Source: Caulobacter sp. SL161 (GTDB lineage: Bacteria > Pseudomonadota > Alphaproteobacteria > Caulobacterales > Caulobacteraceae). Taken from it: 64,000 bases of DNA. The stretch spans positions 1,054,001 to 1,118,000 of the forward strand of contig NZ_JAPPRA010000001.1 in the NCBI RefSeq assembly GCF_026672375.1, written 5' to 3'. The notes under the pieces were generated by a model. That model saw only the letters and a program-made list of their open reading frames with translations, made no database searches and was not told the origin of the DNA. Positions 51,285-59,969 of this stretch are shown here, piece after piece. Numbering within the stretch: position 1 is the stretch's first letter; every line of letters starts with the position of its first letter. Position numbers and translations under genes: made by a program.

Positions 51285-51943
51285 CCGTCGAAGAGATCGC
51301 CCGAGCTTGGCGGAAGTTCCCGGATCGGCGGAGCGCTGTTGCGGCTCAGCATGAACAGGCAGGTCTCGCTGCGCCAGTTCTCCAGCGCGCTGGTCGGGTT
51401 CATCGGCCGCGCCGCGCCCTTGCCGGCGAAGGCGGCGCTGGCGTCGACCCGCAGGTTCAGATCCTGGGTCAGGGCCATGAAGTCGGCCAGGGTGCAGAGG
51501 TGGATATTCGGGGTCGACCACCAGGGCAGGGGCAGGGCTTTGGTCTCGGGCATCCGGCCACGGCTCAAGAGCGACCAGCGCACCCGCCAGTGGCCGAAGT
51601 TCGGGAACGAGACGATGGCCCGGTCAGCGATACGCAGCAGCTCGTCCAGCACGTGACGCGGATTGCGCGTCGCCTGCAGGGTCTGAGACAGCACCGCATA
51701 GTCGAACGAGCGATCGGGGAAGTGATCCAGGTCCAGGTCAGCGTCGCCCTGCACCACCGACAGGCCACGCGCCATGCAGGCGGCCACGCCGGAGGCGCTC
51801 AGCTCCAGGCCGCGGGCGTCCACCTGCTTTTCATGGGCCAGAAGGTCCAGCAGCACACCTTCGCCGCACCCGACGTCCAGCACCCGCGAGCCGGGGCGCA
51901 CCAGGCGCAGGATTTCGCGGAAATCTTCGCGGATAGAGGTCAT
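51281..51943 (-). CDS. metW: Methionine biosynthesis protein MetW
   Basis: 220 residues. MetW is a SAM-methyltransferase-like partner of MetX in Proteobacteria that need homoserine O-acetylation. VRPGSRVLDVGCGEGVLLDLLAHEKQVDARGLELS and LSVVQGDADLDLDHFPDRSFDYAVLSQTLQATRNPRHVLDELLRI are the family signatures, in pieces. The ATG at 51943 is used; a TTG just before is in frame. Its Shine-Dalgarno GGAGG (51954-51950), 6 bases from the ATG, is the end of a palindromic repeat. It follows metX on the same strand. Confidence 0.96.
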   Translation of the reverse strand: MTSIREDFREILRLVRPGSRVLDVGCGEGVLLDLLAHEKQVDARGLELSASGVAACMARGLSVVQGDADLDLDHFPDRSFDYAVLSQTLQATRNPRHVLDELLRIADRAIVSFPNFGHWRVRWSLLSRGRMPETKALPLPWWSTPNIHLCTLADFMALTQDLNLRVDASAAFAGKGAARPMNPTSALENWRSETCLFMLSRNSAPPIRELPPSSGDLFDG

Positions 51944-51947
51944 CAAA

Positions 51948-52059
51948 ATCCTCCCCCCGTGGGGGAGGCGGTCCGCAGGACCGGAGGGGGGAGAAACCCC
52001 GCCGGCAGGACTTCCCCCACCGTCAGCTGCGCCGACACCTCCCCCGCTGGGGGGAGGAT
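51948..52059. repeat. Palindromic repeat element (copy 2), between metX and metW
   Basis: 112 bp with perfect 11-bp inverted termini ATCCTCCCCCC/GGGGGGAGGAT, the same family and orientation as 17713-17825. It fills nearly the whole metX-metW gap. On the metX-metW transcript its last arm contains GGAGG at the correct distance from the metW ATG, so it acts as the metW ribosome-binding site. The arm CCTCCCCC (51950-51957) also pairs with GGGGGAGG (51961-51968) around a 3-base loop. Confidence 0.92.
51950..51954 (-). promoter_or_regulatory. metW Shine-Dalgarno sequence supplied by the repeat element
   Basis: GGAGG read on the minus strand, with ATTTTG between it and ATG. It is the terminal arm of the repeat and can be hidden in an 8-bp GC hairpin with 51961-51968, or paired with the far end of the element. 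Confidence 0.7.
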
Positions 52060-52073
52060 TGCAAAATGCGCCG

Positions 52074-53222
52074 TCAAACCAGCCCCCGGTCGCGTTCGGC
52101 CGAAGCCAGGAAGCCCTCCAGCGCGGCGTCCATCACCGGCTCGTCCAGCAGGAAGGCGTCATGGCCCTTGTCGCTCTCGATCTCGGCGAAGGCCGCGCGG
52201 GCGCCGGCGGCGGTCAGGGCGCGGACCAGGTGGCGGTTCTCGGCGGTCGGATAGAGCCAGTCGCTGGAGAAGCTCAGCACGCAGAAGCGCACATGCCGCG
52301 CCCGGGTGAACGCCTTGGCCAGCACCCCGCCATGGCCGGCGGCGATGTCGAAATAGTCCATGGCCCGGGTGATGTAGAGATAGCTGTTGGCGTCGAACCG
52401 GTCGACGAAGCTGGACCCCTGATGGCGCAGATAGCTTTCGACCTGGAAGTCGGCGTCAAAGCCCCAGGACAGGCCGTCGCGCTGCAGTTCGCGGCCGAAC
52501 TTCCGCTGCAGGGCGGGCTCGGACAGATAGGTGATATGCGCGGCCATGCGGGCCACGGCCAGGCCCTTCTCGGGCCGTACGCCGTGCTCGGCATAGGCGC
52601 CGCCGCGCCAGTCGGGATCGGCCATGATCGCCTGGCGGCCCACCTCGTGGAACGCGATGTTCTGGGCCGAGTGGCGCGAGGCCGAGGCCAGCACCACGGC
52701 GCTGAACATCCGCTCGGGATAGTCCACGGCCCATTGCTGGACCTGCATGCCGCCCATCGAGCCGCCGACGACGGCGAACAGGGTCTCGACCCCCAGCGCC
52801 GTGACCAGCATGGCCTGGGCCCGGACCATGTCGGCGATGGTGATGACCGGGAACGACAGACCATAGGTCTTGCCCGTGGCCGGATTGATCGAGGCCGGGC
52901 CCGTCGAGCCCATGCAGCCGCCGATCACGTTCGAGCAGATGATGAAGTGCCGCGCGGGGTCCAGCGGCTTGCCGGGACCGACGAGGCGTTGCCACCAGCC
53001 GGGCTTGCCGGTGGTGGGGTGGGGCGAGGCCACGTATTGGTCGCCCGTGAGGGCGTGACAGATCAGGACGGCGTTGGACTTGTCCGCGTTCAGCTGGCCG
53101 TAGGTCTGGTAGGCGATTTCCAGACCTTCGATGACGCCTCCGGAGTCCAGCCGCAGAGGTTCATTCGCAGGAAACCGCCAGGTTCCCCCGCCGGCGGGCG
53201 TGATCGGATCGAGCGCAGCCAT
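52074..53222 (-). CDS. metX: Homoserine O-acetyltransferase
   Basis: 382 residues, alpha/beta-hydrolase fold. MetX acetylates or succinylates homoserine for methionine synthesis. Family motifs are [26 protein letters not shown] in pieces, [32 protein letters not shown], and the nucleophile elbow [14 protein letters not shown] with its serine. [14 protein letters not shown] precedes the C-terminal [13 protein letters not shown], with the histidine. It is upstream of metW. Which acyl-CoA it uses cannot be read with certainty. TTGACA at about 53260 could be a -35 element. Confidence 0.96.
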   Translation of the reverse strand: MAALDPITPAGGGTWRFPANEPLRLDSGGVIEGLEIAYQTYGQLNADKSNAVLICHALTGDQYVASPHPTTGKPGWWQRLVGPGKPLDPARHFIICSNVIGGCMGSTGPASINPATGKTYGLSFPVITIADMVRAQAMLVTALGVETLFAVVGGSMGGMQVQQWAVDYPERMFSAVVLASASRHSAQNIAFHEVGRQAIMADPDWRGGAYAEHGVRPEKGLAVARMAAHITYLSEPALQRKFGRELQRDGLSWGFDADFQVESYLRHQGSSFVDRFDANSYLYITRAMDYFDIAAGHGGVLAKAFTRARHVRFCVLSFSSDWLYPTAENRHLVRALTAAGARAAFAEIESDKGHDAFLLDEPVMDAALEGFLASAERDRGLV

Positions 53223-53299
53223 GCCGCCTTGGAGCGCTTGGCGAAGAAGGTGTCAACCGCCGGCTTCCTGACAGGGCGAGGGACGGCTATGGAGGGCGC

Positions 53300-53812
53300 A
53301 TGGAGCGACTGATCCTGATGCGCCACGGCAAGGCCGAACGGCACGCCCAGAGCGGCGGCGACTTCGAGCGCGCCCTGGCCGAGAGCGGGCGTGCTGACGC
53401 GTCCCTGATGGGGCGGGTGCTGGCGGGTCTGGCCTATGAGCCGGATCTTTTCCTGGTCTCGTCGGCGCGGCGCACCCGCGAGACCGCCGAGCAGGTGGCC
53501 GCGCATTTCCCCAAGGCCCGCGTGGAGCACCTGCGCGATCTCTATCACGCCGATCCGGAGGAGATCCTCCAGGCCGTCGAGGACGCAGTCGACGCCGCCG
53601 GTACGGTGATGGTGGTCGGACACAATCCGGGCATGCACGAACTGGCTTTGCGGCTTTGCCTGGGGGGCGAAGCCTCGCCGATCCAGACGAACAAGCTGAG
53701 GGGCCGCTTCCCGACCTCGACCGTCGTGGTCCTGGCGTGGGACGGGACGGAGAGCCCGCGCCTGGAGCATCTACTTTACGCTAACGAAAACGGCGGGATG
53801 GGCGGCGAATGA
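53300..53812 (+). CDS. Histidine phosphatase (SixA-like)
   Basis: 170 residues. The catalytic motif LMRHGKAERH is at the N-terminus, and the second histidine is in MVVGHNPGMHELALRL. SSARRTRETAEQVAAHF holds the conserved arginine. SixA-type enzymes dephosphorylate phosphohistidine in phosphotransfer proteins; the length and motifs fit this group, but a small-molecule substrate is possible. Its ATG follows GGAGGGC. Its stop overlaps the DUF952 start as ATGA, the first of three such overlaps in a row. Confidence 0.92.
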   Translation: MERLILMRHGKAERHAQSGGDFERALAESGRADASLMGRVLAGLAYEPDLFLVSSARRTRETAEQVAAHFPKARVEHLRDLYHADPEEILQAVEDAVDAAGTVMVVGHNPGMHELALRLCLGGEASPIQTNKLRGRFPTSTVVVLAWDGTESPRLEHLLYANENGGMGGE

Positions 53813-54153
53813 CCCTGATCTACAAGATCTTGTCCCGCGCCGAGTGGGACGCCGCCAAGGTCCAGGGGCGCTTCGAGGGCTCGGCGGTCGATCTGGCCGA
53901 CGGTTTCATTCACCTGTCCGCCGCCGAACAGGCGCAAGAGACCGCCGCCAAATGGTTCAAGGGCCAGGCGAGCCTCGTCCTGCTGGCCGTCGAGGCCGAG
54001 CCGCTGGGAGAGGATCTCAAGTGGGAAGCCTCGCGCGGCGGGGCGCTGTTCCCCCATCTTTATCGTCCGCTCCTCGTTTCTGAGGTGACGCGTGAAGCCG
54101 ATCTCGATCTGGACGCCGACGGCGTGCCGCAACTGGGCGACCATCTCGCATGA
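53809..54153 (+). CDS. DUF952 family protein
   Basis: 114 residues. DUF952 signature: IYKILSRAEWDAAKVQGRFEGSAVDLADGFIHLSAAEQAQETAAKWFKGQASLVLLAVEAEPLGEDLKWEASRGGALFPHLYRPL, in pieces such as DGFIHLS and FPHLYRPL. Histidines and acidic residues cluster in these motifs, suggesting a small enzyme, but no activity is known to me. It overlaps both neighbours as ATGA, so it is translationally coupled to the phosphatase and pyrD. Confidence 0.9.
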   Translation: MTLIYKILSRAEWDAAKVQGRFEGSAVDLADGFIHLSAAEQAQETAAKWFKGQASLVLLAVEAEPLGEDLKWEASRGGALFPHLYRPLLVSEVTREADLDLDADGVPQLGDHLA

Positions 54154-55208
54154 GCCTTCACGACATCGCCGCCCGCGCGCTCCATGCCTTCGATCCCGAG
54201 GACGCTCACGGCTGGGCCATTCGAGGGCTCAAGTGGGGGCTTGGCCCGCGTGATGCGCAACCGGACGATCCGATCCTGGCGGTCAAGATCGCGGGCCTGG
54301 AGCTACCCAACTGCGTGGGTCTGGCCGCCGGCTTCGACAAGAACGCCGAGGTTCCCGACGCTATGCTGGCCGCCGGCTTCGGCTTTGTGGAGGCGGGCAC
54401 CGTCACGCCGCTGGCCCAGGCCGGCAATCCGCGTCCCCGGCTTTTCCGGCTGACCGAGGACCAGGCGGTGATCAACCGCATGGGCTTCAACAACGGCGGC
54501 CTGGAGCCCTTCGCCCAGCGCTTGGCGGCGCGTCAGGGCCGCGGCGGCGTGGTCGGCGCCAATATCGGGGCCAATAAGGACGCGAGCGACCGCATCCAGG
54601 ACTATGTGACCGGCCTGACCCGGCTGTGGGGCCTGTCGGACTATTTCACCGCCAATATCTCCTCGCCCAACACGCCGGGCCTGCGCGCCCTGCAGACCAA
54701 GGCGGCGCTGGAAGAGCTTCTCGGGCGGCTGGCGGAAACCCGCGCGGCGCTGAAGGTCGCGTCCGGCGCCGACTATCCGATCTTCCTGAAGGTCGCCCCC
54801 GACCTGGAGGATGGCGAGGTCGAGGCCATTGTCGAGACCGTGGTCGGCGCGGGGCTCGACGCTATCATTGTCAGCAACACCACCATCGCCCGGCCCGAGA
54901 CGCTGAGGTCGCGCTTCGCCGGTGAGAGTGGCGGCCTGTCGGGCGCGCCGCTGCTGGAGGCCTCAACCGCCGTTCTGGCGCGCTTCCATGCGGCCGCCGC
55001 CGGCCGGGTGGCGCTGATCGGCGCGGGCGGGGTGGCCGACGGGGCGGGCGCCTACGCCAAGATTCGCGCGGGCGCGCGAGCGGTGCAGCTCTATTCGGCC
55101 CTCGTCTATGGCGGGCCGGGCCTGGTCACCCGGATCAAGCGCGACCTCGCCGCTCGTCTTCGCGCCGATGGCTTCGCCGCCGTCGAGGACGCGATCGGCG
55201 CTGCATGA
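54150..55208 (+). CDS. pyrD: Dihydroorotate dehydrogenase (quinone), class 2
   Basis: 352 residues. PyrD oxidises dihydroorotate to orotate and passes electrons to quinone at the inner membrane. NCVGLAAGFDKNAEVPDAML, INRMGFNNGGLEPFAQRL and VGANIGANKDA are the FMN and substrate motifs. ANISSPNTPGLRALQ contains the class 2 catalytic serine, and the N-terminal helix segment (HDIAARALHAFDPEDAHGWAIRGL) is the class 2 membrane-association part. It is coupled by ATGA overlaps to DUF952 and to TVP38. Confidence 0.97.
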   Translation: MSLHDIAARALHAFDPEDAHGWAIRGLKWGLGPRDAQPDDPILAVKIAGLELPNCVGLAAGFDKNAEVPDAMLAAGFGFVEAGTVTPLAQAGNPRPRLFRLTEDQAVINRMGFNNGGLEPFAQRLAARQGRGGVVGANIGANKDASDRIQDYVTGLTRLWGLSDYFTANISSPNTPGLRALQTKAALEELLGRLAETRAALKVASGADYPIFLKVAPDLEDGEVEAIVETVVGAGLDAIIVSNTTIARPETLRSRFAGESGGLSGAPLLEASTAVLARFHAAAAGRVALIGAGGVADGAGAYAKIRAGARAVQLYSALVYGGPGLVTRIKRDLAARLRADGFAAVEDAIGAA

Positions 55209-55942
55209 GCCGTGGCGAGGTCCTGACGCGCGTGCGTCGCTTCGGGCCCCTCGTGGTGGTCGCGATCCTGTGCGCCGCCGCCTTCGCCAGCGGTCTTGTC
55301 GAGCACATCTCGCTGGAGGAACTGCGCCGCCGGGGGACCGAACTCCAGGCCTTCGCTTACGAGCATCCGCTGGCGTGCGCGGCCGTCTATCTGGCGATCT
55401 ACATGGGCTCGGTGGCGATTTCGTTGCCGGGCGCCCTGATCCTGTCGCTGTCAGGCGGGTTCCTCTTCGGCCCGGTCGGCGGCGGTTTCGCCGCAGTGAC
55501 CGGCGCCACGGGCGGGTCCATGATTACCTTCCTGGTGTTTCGCACCGCTTTTGGGGACGCCTTGCGCCTGAAATCGGGCGCCTTCGTTTCCCGGATCGCC
55601 GAGGGCTTCAAGGGGGACGCTTTCAACTATCTGCTGACCTTGCGCCTGATCCCGGCCTTTCCGCTGCTGGCGGTCAATGTCGCGGCCGGCGTGATGAACG
55701 TCAGGGTGCGCACCTTTCTGCTGACCTCGGTGCTGGGCATGATCCCCAGTTCCTTTGTCTATGCCGGAATCGGTGCAGGCCTGGGCCATGTGTTCGCCAA
55801 GGGCGGTCCGGTGACCGTGGAAAGCCTCTTGTCGCCGCGCATCTATCTGCCGATCATCGGCATGGGCGTGCTGGCGTTTCTGCCGCCGTTGTGGCGCCAT
55901 TGGCGAAATGGGCGCGACGTCGCGTCGCTGGACGAGAAGTAA
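55205..55942 (+). CDS. TVP38/TMEM64 (SNARE-associated, VTT domain) membrane protein
   Basis: 245 residues. TVP38 family (VTT/DedA-like domain): ACAAVYLAIYMGSVAISLPGALILSLSGGFLFGPVGGGFAAVTGATGGSMITFLVFRTAFG in pieces, then LRLIPAFPLLAVNVAAGVMNVRVRTFLLTSVLGMIPSSFVYAGIGAGLG. The FLFGPVGGGFAAVTGATGGS and RLIPAFPLLAVN segments are the family's re-entrant motifs. About five helices are evident. Members are thought to move lipids or ions. The start overlaps the pyrD stop as ATGA. Confidence 0.92.
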   Translation: MSRGEVLTRVRRFGPLVVVAILCAAAFASGLVEHISLEELRRRGTELQAFAYEHPLACAAVYLAIYMGSVAISLPGALILSLSGGFLFGPVGGGFAAVTGATGGSMITFLVFRTAFGDALRLKSGAFVSRIAEGFKGDAFNYLLTLRLIPAFPLLAVNVAAGVMNVRVRTFLLTSVLGMIPSSFVYAGIGAGLGHVFAKGGPVTVESLLSPRIYLPIIGMGVLAFLPPLWRHWRNGRDVASLDEK

Positions 55943-55951
55943 CCGCCCCGG

Positions 55952-57445
55952 ATGGTCCAACCCGGCTCGCCTTCGGAAGACAAGACCCTCAAGCCCCGGA
56001 AGCGCTTTCCGTGGCCCGGCGGTCTGTCGGCGCGCCTGCTGTTGTTCACCGCCGTGGTCGTCAACTTCGGCGGTCTGCTGATCCTGCCGCCCGCCCTGGC
56101 GGCCTATGAGGAGCAGTGGCTGCTGGACCGGGTCCGCGCCGGGGAACTGGCCTCGACCATCGCTGAGTCCGATCCGGAGCTGCGGGTCAGCGACGCGGTC
56201 GCCAACCAGATGTTCGACCAGGCCGGCGCCGTCACGGTGGCGGTTCAGGTCGACGGCGCGCGTCGCCTCGTCCTGCCGCCTAAACAGCCGTTCGAGACGC
56301 CCTACCTCGTCGATCTTCGCCGCCAGAACCCCGGCTCATGGCTGGCCGCGCCGTTCTACACCCTGACCAGCCCCAAGGGCGCGATGGTCCGCGTGATGGC
56401 CGAGCCGCGCTTCCGCAAGGCCGAGTTCATCGAGGTGGTGCTGCCCGACGCGCCGCTGAAGGCCAGGCTCGTGGCCTATTTCTGGCAGCTGGCGGGCGTG
56501 ACGATCTTCGTGGCCACCCTGGCGGGCGTGCTGGTCTACGCCTTCCTCAACATCTTCCTGGTACGGCCGATGCAGCGCATCACCCGCGCCATGGAGGCGT
56601 TCCGCAGCGATCCTGACGACCCGGCCGCGCGCATCGTCCTCTCCAACCGGCGTGACGAGATCGGCCGCGCCGAGCTTGAGCTCGACCGCATGCAGGCCGA
56701 CCTGCTGGCGGCGCTGTCGTCCAAGGCGCGCCTGGCCGCGCTGGGCGAAGCGGTCGCCAAGATCAATCACGACCTGCGCAACATGCTGACCAGCGCCCAG
56801 ATGGCTTCGGACCGTCTGGCGGCTCTGGGGGACCCCAAGGTGGCCCAGGCCCTGCCGCGCCTGGAACGGGCCCTCGACCGCGCCATCAACCTGGCCTCCG
56901 ACGTCATGGCCTATGGCAAGTCCAAGGAGCCCGAGCCGGTCACCCGGGTCATCCCGCTGCGTCCGGCCCTCGACATGGCCGCCGAGGACGCCGGCCTGTC
57001 CGCGCAGGGCGTCAGCCTAGAGACGGTCATCGGTCCTCGCGAGCAGGTACTGGCCGATCCGGACCAACTGCACCGCATCCTCACCAACCTGTTGCGCAAC
57101 GCCCGGGAGGCCATCGAGGGCGCGCCCGATCGGGGCGGCAAGGGCAAGGTGTTCGTCGAGCTGCGACGGGCTGACGGCTCGAGCGTCCTGCGCCTGTCCG
57201 ACGATGGGCCCGGCGTGCCCGAGCGCGCCCGCGCCAACCTCTTCCAGCCGTTCGTGGGCTCGGTGCGTCGCGGGGGCACGGGTCTTGGCCTGGCCATCGC
57301 TCGCGAGCTGGCCCAGGGTCATGGCGGCGATCTGGCGCTGGTGGAAACCGGACCCGGCGGTTCGGTGTTCGACCTGACGCTGTCCGGTGCGCCCGAGCCC
57401 TTGCCCGAATCCGACGATCGAGCCGCTGACGCCTCGGCGAGCTAG
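55952..57445 (+). CDS. Membrane sensor histidine kinase
   Basis: 497 residues. Helix 1 is at about 26-48 and helix 2 at about 180-202, with a periplasmic sensor of about 130 residues between. A HAMP segment (VRPMQRITRAMEAFRSDPDD) follows. The phosphorylated H273 is in GEAVAKINHDLRNMLTSAQM, an HisKA box whose NHDLRNML follows the H-D-L-R form. The ATPase motifs are NLLRNAREAI (N), LSDDGPGVPERARANLF (G1/F) and GTGLGLAIARELAQGHGG (G2). No response regulator is adjacent. It lies 9 bases after the TVP38 gene. Confidence 0.94.
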   Translation: MVQPGSPSEDKTLKPRKRFPWPGGLSARLLLFTAVVVNFGGLLILPPALAAYEEQWLLDRVRAGELASTIAESDPELRVSDAVANQMFDQAGAVTVAVQVDGARRLVLPPKQPFETPYLVDLRRQNPGSWLAAPFYTLTSPKGAMVRVMAEPRFRKAEFIEVVLPDAPLKARLVAYFWQLAGVTIFVATLAGVLVYAFLNIFLVRPMQRITRAMEAFRSDPDDPAARIVLSNRRDEIGRAELELDRMQADLLAALSSKARLAALGEAVAKINHDLRNMLTSAQMASDRLAALGDPKVAQALPRLERALDRAINLASDVMAYGKSKEPEPVTRVIPLRPALDMAAEDAGLSAQGVSLETVIGPREQVLADPDQLHRILTNLLRNAREAIEGAPDRGGKGKVFVELRRADGSSVLRLSDDGPGVPERARANLFQPFVGSVRRGGTGLGLAIARELAQGHGGDLALVETGPGGSVFDLTLSGAPEPLPESDDRAADASAS

Positions 57446-57456
57446 AGGCAATCGAT

Positions 57457-57687
57457 ATGGCCACGACCTGGACCATCGCGGTGAAGTTAGGGGCCTCCCC
57501 GGAAGCCGCGCCCATCCACGAGATCACGGTCGAGGCCCCCGACGCGCCCTCTGCCCTGCGCCGCGTGGCGGCGATGGTGGCTGTCCAGAACGCCGCCGAT
57601 ACCGAGCTGTTGATCGATGGTCAGGAAGAGGTCTTCTCCCGCGCCGAGGTCGAGGCGGGCCTGGAAGAGCACCAGGCCCAGACCTGA
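57457..57687 (+). CDS. Small hypothetical protein
   Basis: 76 residues: TTWTIAVKLGASPEAAPIHEITVEAPDAPSALRRVAAMVAVQNAADTELLIDGQEEVFSRAEVEAGLEEHQAQ, read here only for its pattern. It shows alternating strands then an acidic helix, as in small alpha/beta proteins. I recognise no family. It starts 11 bases after the sensor kinase stop with GAGGCA before the ATG, so it is probably the last gene of that transcript. It converges on ggt with 7 bases between. Confidence 0.65.
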   Translation: MATTWTIAVKLGASPEAAPIHEITVEAPDAPSALRRVAAMVAVQNAADTELLIDGQEEVFSRAEVEAGLEEHQAQT

Positions 57688-57694
57688 GAAGCGC

Positions 57695-59437
57695 TTAAAG
57701 CCCCTTGGCCACGCCCTCGCGACGCGGATCGGCGCCGCCCTCCAGAACCCCGCCCGGACGCACGATAACGCCCTGCAGGCCCGAGGTCTCCAGCTGGCCG
57801 ACCTTCACCGTCACGCCGCGCGCATTGAGGGCCGCCAGCATCTCGGGACCGAACAGGTCCGCGTCGCCCGAGAAGTTCTCGCCGCGGGCCACCAGGTTCG
57901 GCAGCGAGACGGCCTGCTGCATGTTCAGGTTCCAGTAGAACAGCCCGACCATGGCTTTCAGGTTATAGGACAGGATGGCGTTGCCGCCCGGCGAGCCGAC
58001 GGCGGCCAGGAACTTGCCCTTCTTGTCCAGCACGATCAGCGGGGCCATCGACGAGCGTGGCCGCTTGCCCCCGGCGATGGCGTTGGCCGCCGGCGCGCCG
58101 TCCTTCTCGACCGGCGAGAACGAGAAGTCGGTCAGCTGGTTGTTGAGGAAGAAGCCGCCCACCATCCGGCCGTTGCCGAAGATGCTCTCGACCGTGGTGG
58201 TCATCGAGACGACGTTGCCCTGCGTGTCCGCCACCACGAAGTGGGTGGTGCCGCCCGGCTCGTGGGTCGCATCGACCCCCACCTTGGGCGCGCCCTTCGG
58301 CTGGCCGAACGGCGGCGCCGCGCCGGCCTTGTCGGTGATCAGCTTGGCGCGCTGGGCGACATATTTCGGGTCCAGCAGGCCCGCGACCGGTACGGTCACA
58401 AAGTCAGGATCGCCCACATAGCGATCGCGGTCGGCGTACATCACGCGCTCGGCCTGGGCCAGCAGGGTCCAGGCGACCGGATCGGTGGGACCGCGCTTGC
58501 CGATGTCAGTGTGCTCCAGCATCTGCAGGGCCTGGATGATGGCCAGGCCGCTGGACTGCGGGTTGGGCACGCAGACGGTGTAGACCTTCCACGGACGGCA
58601 CAGCGGCGCGCCGGCGCGCGGCTTGTAGCGCTTCAGATCCTCCAGCGTCATGCTGCCGGGCAGCTCGCCCTCGCGCAGGCGCTCAACGATGGCCTGGGCG
58701 ATCGGCCCCTCGTACAGCGCCGAGGGCCCCTCAGCGGCGATCCGGCGCACCGTCTCGGCATAGGCCGGGTTCTTGAGCACGTCGCCGGCCTTGTAGCGGG
58801 TCCCGTCAGGCTTGGTGAAATACTTGACCGCGTCGGGCTGCGAGGCCTGGGGCGCGCGGGGGCTGTTGATCATACCCGCCAGGCGCGGGCTGACCACGAA
58901 GCCGTCGGCGGCCAGGGTCTCGGCGTCCTTGAAGAGCGTGCTCCAGGCGACCTTGCCATGATCCTTCTGCGCCTGGGCCAGCATGGCCACTGCGCCCGGC
59001 ACGCCCGACGAGCGGCCCGACAGCAGCACTTTCACGAAGGGCAGGGGCTTGCCGTCGGGCCCCATGAACATGTCGGGCGTCGCGCCGCTCGGCGCGGTCT
59101 CGCGGCCGTCATAGGCGGTGATCTTGCCGGTCTTGGCGTCATAGGCCATCAGGAACGCGCCGCCGCCCAGGCCCGAGCTCTGGGGCTCGACGAGGCTCAG
59201 CACCGCCTGGATCGCCACCGCGGCGTCGACCGCCGAGCCGCCGTCGCGCAGCACGCGCAGGCCCGCCTCGACCGCCAGCGGATTGGCCGCGGCCACCATG
59301 CCCTTGGCCGGGGTGGAGGTCGCCGCCGGGCGGGGCGTCGGCATCGCCAGCGGGATCGACTCGGCCAGCGCGGCGACCGGGGCCAGGCAGAGCTGCAGCG
59401 CGGCGGACAGGGCGAGCAGGGAAGCCAAACGACGCAT
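57695..59437 (-). CDS. ggt: Gamma-glutamyltransferase
   Basis: 580 residues. Ggt cleaves gamma-glutamyl bonds of glutathione in the periplasm and is made as a precursor that cuts itself. The ATG at 59437 is chosen over 59449 because GAGG lies 6 bases before it and it begins a signal peptide (RRLASLLALSAALQLCLAPVAALA). The autocleavage threonine is in EPGGTTHFVVADTQGNVVSMTTTVE, in pieces. GGGAFLMAYDAKTGKITAYDGRETAP, SGLAIIQALQMLEH and GKRPRSSMAPLIVLD are the other motifs. It is convergent with the small hypothetical gene. Confidence 0.96.
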   Translation of the reverse strand: MRRLASLLALSAALQLCLAPVAALAESIPLAMPTPRPAATSTPAKGMVAAANPLAVEAGLRVLRDGGSAVDAAVAIQAVLSLVEPQSSGLGGGAFLMAYDAKTGKITAYDGRETAPSGATPDMFMGPDGKPLPFVKVLLSGRSSGVPGAVAMLAQAQKDHGKVAWSTLFKDAETLAADGFVVSPRLAGMINSPRAPQASQPDAVKYFTKPDGTRYKAGDVLKNPAYAETVRRIAAEGPSALYEGPIAQAIVERLREGELPGSMTLEDLKRYKPRAGAPLCRPWKVYTVCVPNPQSSGLAIIQALQMLEHTDIGKRGPTDPVAWTLLAQAERVMYADRDRYVGDPDFVTVPVAGLLDPKYVAQRAKLITDKAGAAPPFGQPKGAPKVGVDATHEPGGTTHFVVADTQGNVVSMTTTVESIFGNGRMVGGFFLNNQLTDFSFSPVEKDGAPAANAIAGGKRPRSSMAPLIVLDKKGKFLAAVGSPGGNAILSYNLKAMVGLFYWNLNMQQAVSLPNLVARGENFSGDADLFGPEMLAALNARGVTVKVGQLETSGLQGVIVRPGGVLEGGADPRREGVAKGL

Positions 59438-59690
59438 ACGGATCCTCATGACGGGCGCTAGGGACGGCCTGCCCGCCGTCCTGGATGTCTCCATGGACAC
59501 CAAACCTGTGGCGCTGTCACGCCCCGATAGGCCGCCCGCGACCCCAAACGCCGTCCCTGAACCCCCGCTGCGCAAGGCTTTGCGCTTTCGCGAACAACGG
59601 TGCGCGAAACTTTTCAAAATTATCCTGCAAACCGGGCTTGCGTCCCCGGAATGGCTGGGCTATCTCCCCCGCCTCGCCGCAAGGCAGTGC

Positions 59691-59767
59691 GCGCCCGTAG
59701 CTCAGCTGGATAGAGCATCAGACTACGAATCTGAGGGTCGGACGTTCGAATCGTTCCGGGCGCGCCA
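59691..59767 (+). tRNA. tRNA-Arg (anticodon ACG)
   Basis: 77 bases with all arms. The acceptor stem GCGCCCG (59691-59697) pairs with CGGGCGC (59757-59763), then G and an encoded CCA. The D-arm is in GCTCAGCTGGATAGAGC. The anticodon loop CTACGAA gives ACG at 59725-59727, whose A34 is expected to be inosine, reading CGU/CGC/CGA. The T-loop is TTCGAAT. A separate hairpin, TCAATCACTT/AAGTGATTGA (59774-59783 with 59798-59807), lies just after it. Confidence 0.97.
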
Positions 59768-59773
59768 TTTTCT

Positions 59774-59807
59774 TCAATCACTTAGGCCCAGCGGGGCAAG
59801 TGATTGA
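59774..59807 (+). terminator. Hairpin downstream of tRNA-Arg
   Basis: A perfect 10-bp inverted repeat around a 14-base loop begins 7 bases after the CCA end. It follows TTTTCT rather than preceding a T-run, so it may be a 3'-processing or termination signal rather than a standard terminator. Confidence 0.4.
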
Positions 59808-59969
59808 GGGCGGGATTCACAGCCTCCTATCATCCCATTTGCAGCGCGCATTCACGCGGCCTTCGTGGCGGTCGCGCGCGCTCCGCGATGGGGGTCTTCC
59901 GGCTCGCTGGCGGATTCCGCCACGGCGCTCAGCTTCAATAGAGATCTTCGCGGTTGGGTGGGTAGCGCG

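Noticed and set aside
57617..59461. A 614-codon plus-strand frame across ggt
   Set aside because: Composition is His/Gly/Arg-rich shadow, and it starts inside the convergent small gene. ggt on the other strand has a signal peptide and all motifs.
59691..59810. The tRNA-Arg gene as an integration site
   Set aside because: There is no integrase gene nearby and no direct repeat of the tRNA 3' end in the sequence that follows.
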